Assembly: GCF_004216905.1 (NCBI RefSeq)
Contig: NZ_SGXJ01000001.1
Span: forward strand, 186,001-250,000
Direction of reading: 5' to 3'
From: Kribbella sp. VKM Ac-2569
GTDB taxonomy: Bacteria > Actinomycetota > Actinomycetes > Propionibacteriales > Kribbellaceae
Length of the DNA stretch: 64,000 nt
The notes beneath the pieces were generated by a model. It did no database searches. It saw only the letters and a program-made list of their open reading frames with translations, and was not told the origin of the DNA. The position numbers and the translations under genes are program-made. This document shows, one piece after another, positions 8,831 to 16,671 of the stretch; positions within the stretch are counted from its first letter, which is position 1, and the number at the start of each line of letters is the position of its first letter.

Positions 8831-8840
8831 ACCAGCAGCG
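8793..8840. terminator. Bidirectional terminator hairpin overlapping a stop codon
   Basis: Perfect 17-bp stem: 8793-8809 pairs with 8824-8840 around a 14-nt loop. The stem includes GCTGCTGGTTCAGTTG and its complement. It contains the last codons and stop of the DUF554 gene and lies 18 bp from the stop of the convergent livF gene, so it can serve both directions. There is no U-tract, which is common in actinobacteria. Confidence 0.7.
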
Positions 8841-8857
8841 ACAGTGCCAGTCCTCGG

Positions 8858-9574
8858 TCAGTCCTCGCCGAGGTACGCCTTGCGGACCGAGTCGTTCACC
8901 AGCAGGTCCCGGCCGCTGCCGGACAGCACGATCTTCCCGACCTCGAGCACGTACCCGTAGTCGGCCCGCTTCAGCGCGGCCTGGGCGTTCTGCTCGACCA
9001 GCAGAATCGTCGTACCCTGCTTCTGCAGCTCGCTCACGGTGGTCATGATCAGTTTCATCATGATCGGCGACAAACCCATCGACGGCTCGTCCAGCATCAT
9101 CAGCTTCGGTCGGCTCATCATCGCCCGGCCCATCGCCAGCATCTGCTGCTCGCCACCGGAGAACGTCCCGGCCGGCTGCTTGCGCCGCTCCCCGAGGATC
9201 GGGAACAGGTCGTACGCCGCCTGCAGGTCGGCCCGCACGCCCGCCGGGTCCCGCCGGGCGAACGCCCCCAGCAACAGGTTCTCCTCGACCGACAGCCGCG
9301 GGAAGATCCGTCGCCCCTCGGGCGAGTGCGCCAGACCGCGGGTGACGATGTCGTGCGCCGCCACGTGGTCGATCCGCTCGCCCTGGAACCAGATCTCCCC
9401 GCCGGTCGGCCGGAGCAGACCCGAGATCGTCTTCAGCGTGGTGGTCTTGCCGGCGCCGTTGGTGCCGATCAGCGACACCACCTGCCCCTGCTCCACGCTG
9501 AAGCTGATCTTCTTCACCGCAAGGATCTTGCCGTAGGCAACTTCCAGGTCCTTGACCTCGAGCATCGCGGCCAT
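8858..9574 (-). CDS. livF: Branched-chain amino acid ABC transporter ATP-binding protein LivF
   Basis: 238-aa ATPase of a HAAT-family importer. Walker A GTNGAGKTT, signature FSGGEQQMLAMG, Walker B LMMLDEPSMG. The start ATG overlaps the livG stop by one base (TGATG), so translation is coupled. Last gene of the livKHMGF operon. LivF pairs with LivG to drive LivH/LivM. HAAT systems carry branched-chain amino acids, but some carry amides or urea, so the substrate is inferred. Confidence 0.92.
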   Translation of the reverse strand: MAAMLEVKDLEVAYGKILAVKKISFSVEQGQVVSLIGTNGAGKTTTLKTISGLLRPTGGEIWFQGERIDHVAAHDIVTRGLAHSPEGRRIFPRLSVEENLLLGAFARRDPAGVRADLQAAYDLFPILGERRKQPAGTFSGGEQQMLAMGRAMMSRPKLMMLDEPSMGLSPIMMKLIMTTVSELQKQGTTILLVEQNAQAALKRADYGYVLEVGKIVLSGSGRDLLVNDSVRKAYLGED

Positions 9575-10416
9575 CAGACCTCCCCTCCGGGTACGTCGTC
9601 CTCGACCTCGTCGTCGTCCTCGCCGGTGCCGATATAGGCCTCGATCACCCGCGGGTCGGACTGCACCTCCTCGGGCGTGCCCTCGATCAGGGCCTCGCCC
9701 CGGACCAGGCACAGCACCCGGTCGCAGAGGTTGAAGATGAACCGCATGTCGTGCTCGATCACCACGACCGACAGCCCGGAATCCCTGATCTTGAAGATCA
9801 GGTCACTGGCCTGCCGGGTCTCCTGCGGGTTCATACCGGCGGTCGGCTCGTCCAGCAGGATGAGCTTGGGATCGGTGGCCAGGGCCCGCGCGATCTCGAG
9901 CCGGCGCTGGTCGCCGTACGGCATGTTCCGGGCCAGGTGCTCGGCTGACCGGCCGAGCCCGACGAACTCGAGCAGCTCCTGCGCCCGGGCGCGGGTGGCC
10001 TCCTCCTCGCGGCGGAACTTCGGGCCGTGCAGCACCGACGTGAGCGCGCCCGCGCTGGTCCGGCAGTACCGCCCGACCATCACGTTCTCCAGCGCGGTCA
10101 TGTTCGCGAACAGCCGGATGTTCTGGAACGTCCGCGCCATCCCGGCCCGGACCACGGCCCGCGGCTTGGGCGGCAACGGCGTACCGGAGAACCGGACCTG
10201 TCCGCTGGTCGGCTTGTAGAGGCCGGTGAGGCAGTTGAAGAACGTCGTCTTGCCGGCGCCGTTCGGGCCGATCAGACCGACGATCTCGCCCTCGCGGACG
10301 GTCAGGTTGACGTCGTTCACCGCCAGCAGACCACCGAATCGCATAGTCACGCCGGTCGCCTCGAGCACCGTTTCGCCGGCCGCCTGGGGCCGGGCCGCAT
10401 CCTCGACGACGGTCAT
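9574..10416 (-). CDS. livG: Branched-chain amino acid ABC transporter ATP-binding protein LivG
   Basis: 280-aa ATPase. Walker A GPNGAGKTT, the LivG-typical segment GMARTFQNIRLF after it, and Walker B LILLDEPTAGMNP. The signature region reads MPYGDQRRLEIARAL, with the LSGG replaced as in other LivG proteins. There is a C-terminal acidic tail (TGEDDDEVEDD). The start overlaps the livM stop as ATGA. Confidence 0.92.
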   Translation of the reverse strand: MTVVEDAARPQAAGETVLEATGVTMRFGGLLAVNDVNLTVREGEIVGLIGPNGAGKTTFFNCLTGLYKPTSGQVRFSGTPLPPKPRAVVRAGMARTFQNIRLFANMTALENVMVGRYCRTSAGALTSVLHGPKFRREEEATRARAQELLEFVGLGRSAEHLARNMPYGDQRRLEIARALATDPKLILLDEPTAGMNPQETRQASDLIFKIRDSGLSVVVIEHDMRFIFNLCDRVLCLVRGEALIEGTPEEVQSDPRVIEAYIGTGEDDDEVEDDVPGGEV

Positions 10417-12128
10417 TTCGCCTCCTCGATGACCAGGTGTTCTTCCTCGACCGCGACGGCCAGCGCCTCGTCCTCCTCGTGGAACTCCAGCTGCCGCCGT
10501 CTGCTCGCCACCAGACCCTCGGGCCGGAACCGCATCATCAGCACCAGCAGCAGGCCGAACAGCAGCAGCCGGTACTCCGAGAAGAATCGCAGCTTCTCCG
10601 GCAGCATCTTCAGGATCGTTGCGCCCAGCAACACGCCGGCGATGGTGCCCATACCGCCGAGCACGATCGCGGCGAGCAGGAACGCCGACTCCAGGAAGAT
10701 GTACTGGTCCGGGCTGACGGCGCCGTCCTGGTGCGCCTTGATGGTGCCCGCCAGACCGGCCAGGAACGCACCGATCGAGAACGCGAGCAGCTTCAGCCCG
10801 AACACGTTCACGCCCATCGCCTCGGCGGCCTTCTCGTCCTCCCGGATCGCCACCCAGCCACGCCCGATCCGGCTGTTGTTCAGCCGGGAGAACGCCAGGA
10901 TGACGCCGCCGACCAGGATCAGCAGCAGGAAGTAGTAGTTCGAGAACCGGCCGAGCTCGATCCCCGCGAGTGTGTGCTCGGAGCCGAAGTTGAAGCCGAA
11001 CAGCTCCAGGTCCGGGATGCCCGGGATACCGTTCGGGCCGTTGGTCAGGTTCGGGCCGTTGTTGCCGTCCAGGTTGAACATCGAGAACCGGAAGATCTCA
11101 CCGAAGCCGAGCGTCACGATGGCCAGGTAGTCACCCGAGACCCGCAGCGTCGGCGACCCGATGATCAGGCCCAGGACGGCCGCGACACAGGCGCCGACCA
11201 GGACAACCACCAGGAACGGCGGCTTCCAGCCGATGGTCGCGAACGCCGAGTTCGACAGCGTCGCCGCGACGTACGCACCGGAGCCCAGGAACGCGATGTA
11301 TCCGAGGTCCAGCAGGCCGGCCAGACCGACCACGATGTTCAGCCCCATCGCGGTGGCGCTGAAGACCAGCACCGAGCCCGCGATCGACATGTTCGCGTCC
11401 GAACCGTTCTGGGTGAACGGGAACAGGAACGCCGCCGCGAACGCCGCCAGCGTCAGCACTTTGCGGTGCCGCTGTCCGGCGTGTGACACGAACGTCATCG
11501 CCCCGGAGCGGAACAGCCCGATCGCGGCGGTGAACACGAAGACCAGGCAGAGGATGAACGACCACGCGTCGGGCAGCCCGAGCGCGTACGCCGCGACGAA
11601 CAGCAGTGCCGCCATCAGCACGGCGATCGAGAGGATCTCGAACCAGGCCGGCATCCGCGCCTCGCTCATGTCCCGCAAGTGCCGCAACGGCAGCAGGTAC
11701 GCCGACACCGCGATCAGCGCGGCGCCGACGAGCGTGACATACCCGCCCGGGTTGACGTTGATCAGGCCGTCGGACTCCACCGAGATCGCGACCACGACCA
11801 GCACCATGTACAGCGTGAGGCCGTCGCCGAGGGCCCGGAGCGCGAGGGTCACGTCCAGCCACGAGCCCAGTTTGACCAGCGGGCCCTTCTCGGCCAGCAG
11901 CAGCACCAGCGACAGCAGGGCGACGATGATCGCCAGGATCTGCAGGCCGCCCGGGTAGAAGTTGATCGACAGGTCGTTCAGGATCGACGCGTCGTAGCTC
12001 CAGGACAGGAACGAACCGACGATCACCAGCACCACACCGGCAAGGCCCAGCGGCCAGGCGATCGGCTTGCCCGGCTTCGCCACCGGAGCCTGCGAGATGT
12101 CGTCGACAGGAGTCTCGATATCGGTCAT
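10413..12128 (-). CDS. livM: Branched-chain amino acid ABC transporter permease LivM with large N-terminal extension
   Basis: 571-aa permease. The C-terminal 300 residues are a normal LivM: SATAMGLNIVVGLAGLLDLG at the first conserved helices, and the EAA-like loop GRGWVAIREDEKAAEAMG. The N-terminal 265 or so residues are an added block with about seven hydrophobic helices. Canonical LivM is around 300-420 aa, so this is a long form. The start overlaps the livH stop (ATGA). A longer frame to 12206 overlaps livH and is rejected. Confidence 0.9.
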   Translation of the reverse strand: MTDIETPVDDISQAPVAKPGKPIAWPLGLAGVVLVIVGSFLSWSYDASILNDLSINFYPGGLQILAIIVALLSLVLLLAEKGPLVKLGSWLDVTLALRALGDGLTLYMVLVVVAISVESDGLINVNPGGYVTLVGAALIAVSAYLLPLRHLRDMSEARMPAWFEILSIAVLMAALLFVAAYALGLPDAWSFILCLVFVFTAAIGLFRSGAMTFVSHAGQRHRKVLTLAAFAAAFLFPFTQNGSDANMSIAGSVLVFSATAMGLNIVVGLAGLLDLGYIAFLGSGAYVAATLSNSAFATIGWKPPFLVVVLVGACVAAVLGLIIGSPTLRVSGDYLAIVTLGFGEIFRFSMFNLDGNNGPNLTNGPNGIPGIPDLELFGFNFGSEHTLAGIELGRFSNYYFLLLILVGGVILAFSRLNNSRIGRGWVAIREDEKAAEAMGVNVFGLKLLAFSIGAFLAGLAGTIKAHQDGAVSPDQYIFLESAFLLAAIVLGGMGTIAGVLLGATILKMLPEKLRFFSEYRLLLFGLLLVLMMRFRPEGLVASRRRQLEFHEEDEALAVAVEEEHLVIEEAK

Positions 12129-13441
12129 GCGCGGTCCACCACCCTTGCGCCCAGCAGGCCCTGCGGCCTGAACACCAGAACCAGGATCAGGATGACGAAC
12201 GCCCACACGTCCTTCCAGGTACTACCGCCGAACTGGCCGGGGATGTACTGCGTGGCCATCGCCTCGACGACCCCGAGCACCAGACCACCGACGACGGCAC
12301 CGTAGATGTTGCCGATACCGCCGAGCACCGCGGCGGTGAACGCCTTCAGACCGGCCAGGAAGCCCATCCGGAACTCGATGTTGGTGTTCTGCAGACCCTG
12401 CGAGACACCGGCGATCGCGGCCAGCACCGCACCGAGGGCGAACGCGACCACGATGATCCGGTCGACGTTGATACCCATCAGCCGCGCGGTGTCCGGGTCC
12501 TGCGAGACGGCCTGCATGCCGCGGCCCAGCCGGGTCCGGTTGATGAACAACCAGAGCAGTACGGCGCAGACCGCCAGGGCCCCGACCGTGAAGATCGCGG
12601 ACCGCTGAATCGTCACGCCACCGGCCTGCAGCGCCTTGCCTGTCACCACGTCGAGCTGCGGGAACGGGATGCGCAGCTTGGCGCTCGGCCACTCGATGCT
12701 GGTGATCACCTTCTTGAAGATCACCCAGCCGACCTCGGCGACCACGGCACCACCGGCAGCGGCGGCAGCGATCGCCTGCACCGATACCTCGACCCGGGCG
12801 TTCCGGCGTACCGCAAGACCGGCAAGCCATCCGATCGCGGTGCCGACCAGCGCGCCGAGCACGATCACGCCGGCGATCAGCAACGGGTTGAGGTCGCGGT
12901 TGACCAGCCGTACGACGATCCACAGGGCGACGGCACCTCCGGCGCCGCCGAGCACCGGGGCGCGGTCGTACCACCTGGACACCGGGTGGTTCAGGTCCAC
13001 CTTGGCCACCCGTCCGCCGGCGACGTAGCCGACGGCGATCGCCAGACCGGCGAACACCACCACCGTCCAGGCGGGCTCCTCGTAGAAGAGGCGGATGAAC
13101 TCCTGCAGGAACACGGAGATACCGATCGCCGTGATCAGCGGCGCGAGTCGTGGCGCGTTCCGCAGGGGACGGTACGCGACACGCTCCATCAGCACCGCGG
13201 TGCCGACCGACGCGATCATGGCGCCGACGATCATGATCGGCAGGATCCACACGCTGGTCTTGCCGTCGAAGAACAACAGGTACGTCGTGAGCGCGCCGAA
13301 CGCGCCGATCATGAACACCTCGCCGTGGGCGAAGTTGATCAGCTGCACGATGCCGTACACGACCGTGTACCCGACCGCTATCAGGGCGTACAGCGAGCCC
13401 AAGGTCAGCCCGTTGACGAGCTGCTGGAGGAACTGGTCCAC
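12125..13441 (-). CDS. livH: Branched-chain amino acid ABC transporter permease LivH with internal insertion
   Basis: 438-aa permease, against about 290 aa for the canonical form. The N-terminus (QLVNGLTLGSLYALIAVGYT) and the C-terminal half (GRGMQAVSQDPDTARLMGIN, then FTAAVLGGIGNIYGA) are typical LivH. The excess is an insertion of roughly 150 residues in the middle, from about residue 110 to 265, with several extra hydrophobic stretches. The GTG start is set by GGGAGG 5 nt upstream; the frame extends upstream to 13477 but those codons precede the Shine-Dalgarno. Confidence 0.9.
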   Translation of the reverse strand: MDQFLQQLVNGLTLGSLYALIAVGYTVVYGIVQLINFAHGEVFMIGAFGALTTYLLFFDGKTSVWILPIMIVGAMIASVGTAVLMERVAYRPLRNAPRLAPLITAIGISVFLQEFIRLFYEEPAWTVVVFAGLAIAVGYVAGGRVAKVDLNHPVSRWYDRAPVLGGAGGAVALWIVVRLVNRDLNPLLIAGVIVLGALVGTAIGWLAGLAVRRNARVEVSVQAIAAAAAGGAVVAEVGWVIFKKVITSIEWPSAKLRIPFPQLDVVTGKALQAGGVTIQRSAIFTVGALAVCAVLLWLFINRTRLGRGMQAVSQDPDTARLMGINVDRIIVVAFALGAVLAAIAGVSQGLQNTNIEFRMGFLAGLKAFTAAVLGGIGNIYGAVVGGLVLGVVEAMATQYIPGQFGGSTWKDVWAFVILILVLVFRPQGLLGARVVDRA

Positions 13442-13446
13442 GTCGA

Positions 13447-13452
13447 CCTCCC
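13447..13452 (-). promoter_or_regulatory. livH Shine-Dalgarno
   Basis: GGGAGG on the minus strand, 5 nt before the GTG at 13441; it selects this start over upstream in-frame codons. Confidence 0.6.
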
Positions 13453-13477
13453 ATCTGCCTCGGTTATGACATGCCAC

Positions 13478-13504
13478 GGGGGTGGGAGGATCGCTCCCAC
13501 CCCC
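13478..13504. terminator. Stem-loop between livK and livH
   Basis: Perfect 11-bp stem GGGGGTGGGAG / CTCCCACCCCC with a 5-nt loop, 20 nt after the livK stop and 37 nt before the livH start. There is no U-tract. Probably a partial terminator or RNA-stabilising element that allows more binding protein than permease, as is common in ABC operons (inference). Confidence 0.65.
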
Positions 13505-13524
13505 GAGACATCAGGTCGACTCTG

Positions 13525-14754
13525 TTACTTGGTTTCGAATGCCTTCGTCTCGACGGTGGCCCACTTGCCGGCGTCCACCTTGTAGACGGTCAGCACCTTC
13601 GTGGTGCTGTCGCCGTACTGGTCGAACGCGACCTTGCCGGTCACGCCGTCGAACGAAACCTTGCCCACGGCATCGACCGTGGCCTGGCGTGCGGACTCGA
13701 CGTCCTTCGCGTCCTTCAGCGAGGTCTTGAGGGCGTTGATGATCGCGTTCGCCGCGTCGTAGGAGTAGCCGCCGTACGCCGCGGAGTCCTCCTTGTACCC
13801 GGCCGTCTTGTAGTCGGCGAGGAACTTCTTGCCGGCCTCGGTCGAGTCGGTCGGCGCACCCACCGAGGTGGACAGGTCGCCGGTGCTGGTCTTGCCGGCC
13901 AGCGTGATGTACTTCGGGTCCTTGATGCCGTCGCCGCCCATCAGCGGGATGTTCAGGCCGGCGGCCTTCATCTGCTGCGACAGCGGCCCGGCGTTCGGGT
14001 ACTCACCGCCGTAGTAGATCGCCTGCGGACCGGACGGCTTGACCGCGGAGATCACGGCCTGGTAGTTCGAGTCGTCCGGGTTGATGGTCTGGGCCGCGAC
14101 GACCTGACCGCCGAGCTTCTTGAACTCCTCGGTGAAGGTGCCGACCAGACCCTGGCCGTACGCCTTCTTGTCGTGGATCGTCGCGACCTTGGTGATCTTC
14201 GCGGTCTCGTACAGGTACCGCGCCGCGAACGGACCCTGGACGGCGTCCGTCGTGCAGGTGCGGAAGTACGTCGGGTAGGGCCGCTTCGGCTCGGTCTGCC
14301 ACTTGGCGCCCTGGGTCAGGCCGGGGCCGGTGTTGGCCGGGGAGACCTGGACGATGTTCTTCGGCGCGAGCACCGGCTGGACCTGCTGGCTGACGCTGGT
14401 GTTCAGCGTGCCGACGACACCGATCACGTCCTTGTCGCTCGCGAGCGCGGTGGCGGCGTTCTTGCCCGGCTCGGTCTTCGCCTCGTCGTCCTTGGCGTCC
14501 ACCTCGAGCTTCCAGCCCGGGATCGCGTTGGAGTCGTTGGCCTGCTTCACAGCGAGTTCGACGGAGTGCTGGATACCCAGACCCAGAGCCGACAAGTCTC
14601 CGGACAGCGGCGCGATGACGCCGATCTTCGCGGTCTTGGTCGCTTCTCCGGAGCCCCCGCCAGAATCTTTGTCACTGCGTGAGCCGCAGGCAGTCAGGGC
14701 CAACGACGCAACGATCAGCGACGCGCCGACCCGTACTACGGAACGCTGGTGCAC
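13525..14754 (-). CDS. livK: Branched-chain amino acid ABC transporter substrate-binding lipoprotein LivK
   Basis: 409-aa periplasmic-binding-fold lipoprotein (type I fold). Signal peptide with lipobox LTAC, then the mature start KIGVIAPLSGDLSALGLGI typical of LivJ/LivK. First gene of the operon. The GTG at 14754 is chosen because GGGAGG sits 4 nt before it; the in-frame ATG at 14766 overlaps that Shine-Dalgarno and has none of its own. Ligand branched-chain amino acid by family, not provable from sequence. Confidence 0.92.
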   Translation of the reverse strand: MHQRSVVRVGASLIVASLALTACGSRSDKDSGGGSGEATKTAKIGVIAPLSGDLSALGLGIQHSVELAVKQANDSNAIPGWKLEVDAKDDEAKTEPGKNAATALASDKDVIGVVGTLNTSVSQQVQPVLAPKNIVQVSPANTGPGLTQGAKWQTEPKRPYPTYFRTCTTDAVQGPFAARYLYETAKITKVATIHDKKAYGQGLVGTFTEEFKKLGGQVVAAQTINPDDSNYQAVISAVKPSGPQAIYYGGEYPNAGPLSQQMKAAGLNIPLMGGDGIKDPKYITLAGKTSTGDLSTSVGAPTDSTEAGKKFLADYKTAGYKEDSAAYGGYSYDAANAIINALKTSLKDAKDVESARQATVDAVGKVSFDGVTGKVAFDQYGDSTTKVLTVYKVDAGKWATVETKAFETK

Positions 14755-14758
14755 TGTT

Positions 14759-14764
14759 CCTCCC
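14759..14764 (-). promoter_or_regulatory. livK Shine-Dalgarno deciding GTG over ATG
   Basis: GGGAGG on the minus strand, 4 nt before GTG 14754; it overlaps the competing ATG at 14766-14764. Confidence 0.55.
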
Positions 14765-15106
14765 ATGTCTGGATAGTCCCAGCGAATCCGGGACTCTCGC
14801 GCATTTGCCACGAGCACCCGCAGGTTAGACCCCACGATGGTTGCAAGCGAACAGCGCACGGGCTGTGTTGTGAGGTCGTTACCCCGGTAAGCATCGTCCT
14901 ATGACCTGATTACTGTCCGGTGGGGAAATGCGGTGACATACGGTCAGCGGGCGGATCTACTCGGTGAGATTCGCTCGACGTCGCCGACCACCTTCGCCAC
15001 GGTTTGTTACCAACGCCCGTGCAGGTTCACCTCACGGTTACGACACGCCGGTGTTGCGAGCGGATGACGGCAGGTTGCGCATGGACAGGCAGATGCTGCT
15101 GCCTGA
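14765..15106. other. Intergenic region upstream of livK
   Basis: About 340 bp between livK and the downstream end of the response regulator. It must hold the livK promoter. I find no convincing ORF with a ribosome binding site, no RNA gene and no strong hairpin; a possible -10 TAACCT lies about 70 bp upstream of the livK start on the minus strand. Confidence 0.4.
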
Positions 15107-15685
15107 TCAGGAATCTCCGGCTTCGTTGACGACCAGCTCGGCCACCTGGCGCATCGAGACCCGCTTGTCCATCGCGGTCTTCTGGATCCACCGGAACGAG
15201 TCCGGCTCGGACAGCCCGAACTTGGTCTGCAGGATCGACTTCGCCCGGTCGACCAGCTTGCGGGTCTCCAGCCGCTCGGCCAGGTCGGCGACCTCCCGCT
15301 CCAGCTCGGCGAGTTCGACGTACCGGGATGCGGCGATCTCGATCGCGGGCAGCAGGTCGGCCTTGGAGAACGGCTTCACCAGGTACGCCATTGCGCCGGC
15401 GTCCCGCGCCCGCTCGACCAGCTCCCGCTGCGAGAACGCGGTCAGCATCAGCACCGGGGCGATCCGCTCCCCCGCGATCTTCTCCGCCGCGCTCAGCCCG
15501 TCCAGCTTCGGCATCTTCACATCGAGAATCACCAGATCCGGCCGCAGCTCGATCGCCAGCCGAATAGCCTCCTCGCCGTCCCCCGCCTGCCCGACGACGT
15601 CATACCCCTCTTCCGCGAGCATCTCAGCCAGATCCATCCGAATCAAAGCCTCGTCCTCAGCAATCACCACACGCTTAGCAGTCAC
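15107..15685 (-). CDS. Response regulator with ANTAR RNA-binding domain (PdtaR-like)
   Basis: 192-aa two-domain regulator. The receiver has the acidic pair EDE near the N-terminus, the phospho-acceptor Asp in LVILDVKMPKLDG, Thr in MLTAFS and Lys in YLVKPFS. The C-terminus (about 130-190) is a coiled coil plus three-helix ANTAR region with the signature VDRAKSILQTKFGLSEPDSF. PdtaR-type proteins act by antitermination through RNA hairpins downstream of a PdtaS kinase; that kinase is not nearby. The GTG at 15685 is preceded by TAGGGT 7 nt upstream, consistent with a leaderless start; GTG 15694 is the alternative. Confidence 0.9.
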   Translation of the reverse strand: MTAKRVVIAEDEALIRMDLAEMLAEEGYDVVGQAGDGEEAIRLAIELRPDLVILDVKMPKLDGLSAAEKIAGERIAPVLMLTAFSQRELVERARDAGAMAYLVKPFSKADLLPAIEIAASRYVELAELEREVADLAERLETRKLVDRAKSILQTKFGLSEPDSFRWIQKTAMDKRVSMRQVAELVVNEAGDS

Positions 15686-15709
15686 ACCGCACACCCTAGC
15701 GACCCCACC

Positions 15710-16477
15710 TCACCTCTTCGGCCCCACAAACCCGTCAAGCACCCCAACCGCCTCCCGCCGACTCACCGCGATCACGTTCCGCCGCGGCTGCCGCCAAGCA
15801 ATCCCTAACTGGTCCAGCGCATCCGTGAGAATCTTCCGGATGTCCTCCGACTCGTTCGAGAACATGTACCGCGTGTAGTAGTACCGCTTGCCGTCCGGCT
15901 TACTCGCCCAGTTCACGAACCGGCACCCGTCCGAGTGGAACAGGCCCCGTAGCAACTGATCGGGGTACTCGGCAACTATCTCCCGCTGCCAGTCCGCCAG
16001 TTCGATCTTCCGCAGATGCTTCCGTCCAGGACCGTGCTGCGGAAACACACACGGCCAGTGCTTCCACCGAGCCTCGATCCTGATCGCCGTCGACCCGCCA
16101 CGCAGGCACGGGCTCGCGCCCGGCTTCACCAGCTTGATCGTCGCCGCGATCTCCTGGTTGAGCTCCGGATACTTCTGGTCGTTCGCGATCTGCAGCGTGA
16201 ACACACCCCGCCGCGCCCGTGCGATGGACCCGTCGCCCAAGTACCACCCCAACAGCAACGCGTATGCCGACTCGTCCAGATCCGCCCCATCACACCGCGG
16301 ACACGGTGTCCCCCGGTCGCCGCCACGAGTCCGCCCCTCGAGCTGATAACGCCGCCGCCACGTCCGAATCGTCTGCAGGGCAACACCGTGAATCTCGGCG
16401 TTTCGCCGATCGCTGACACCGGCGTCGCACAACCGCAACGCCGACTCAACTGTCTCCTTGGACCTGAAGTGCGCCAT
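15710..16477 (-). CDS. HTH/LAGLIDADG homing-endonuclease-like protein, copy 1
   Basis: 255 aa. The N-terminal 50 residues contain a helix-turn-helix (DAGVSDRRNAEIHGVALQTI), then a CPRC knuckle, then a first LAGLIDADG-type helix LLLGWYLGDGSI and a second LLRGLFHSDGCR. Both motifs keep the Asp that binds metal in active homing endonucleases. Strongly conserved with its paralogue are KHWPC-FPQHGPG, LADWQREIVAE, RYMFSNES and the end FVGPK. It is free-standing, not in an intron or intein. It could be a nuclease or, like WhiA, a DNA-binding regulator that reuses the fold. It starts 84 bp from the tRNA and points away from it. Confidence 0.8.
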   Translation of the reverse strand: MAHFRSKETVESALRLCDAGVSDRRNAEIHGVALQTIRTWRRRYQLEGRTRGGDRGTPCPRCDGADLDESAYALLLGWYLGDGSIARARRGVFTLQIANDQKYPELNQEIAATIKLVKPGASPCLRGGSTAIRIEARWKHWPCVFPQHGPGRKHLRKIELADWQREIVAEYPDQLLRGLFHSDGCRFVNWASKPDGKRYYYTRYMFSNESEDIRKILTDALDQLGIAWRQPRRNVIAVSRREAVGVLDGFVGPKR

Positions 16478-16506
16478 GCCACATCGTCGCGTCGGCCGCC
16501 GACATT

Positions 16507-16536
16507 TTCTGATCGAGCGGTCATATGGGCTAGGAT
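16507..16536 (+). promoter_or_regulatory. Candidate promoter of the CAA tRNA
   Basis: -10 TAGGAT (16531-16536) about 25 bp before the tRNA, with a weak -35 TTCTGA (16507-16512) at an 18-bp spacer. It may also drive the downstream LAGLIDADG gene by read-through. Confidence 0.35.
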
Positions 16537-16561
16537 TTCCCAGCGCGCATGAAGCGTGCAT

Positions 16562-16635
16562 GCCCTGGTAGCCCAACCGGCAGAGGCCGCGCTCTCAAAC
16601 AGCGTCCAGTGTGGGTTCGAATCCCACCCAGGGCA
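16562..16635 (+). tRNA. Atypical class I tRNA with CAA anticodon (Leu by anticodon)
   Basis: A full cloverleaf of 74 nt. Acceptor GCCCTGG pairs with CCAGGGC; D-arm of 3 bp; anticodon stem GCGCT/AGCGT around loop CTCAAAC, which gives anticodon CAA at 16596-16598; T-arm GTGGG-TTCGAAT-CCCAC; discriminator A. CCA is not encoded. The variable loop is only 5 nt (CCAGT), whereas bacterial leucine tRNAs have a long variable arm. The D-arm (GGCAGAGGC) resembles leucine tRNAs. It may be a decayed or specialised tRNA-Leu. It lies between two LAGLIDADG genes. Confidence 0.75.
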
Positions 16636-16671
16636 CAGAAATCTGTCGGTCGTCTGCGCGAAGCTCGGTTC

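Noticed and set aside
16549..16671. In-frame N-terminal extension of the LAGLIDADG gene through the tRNA
   Set aside because: The tRNA folds fully and the paralogue starts at the helix-turn-helix; the extension has no ribosome site.
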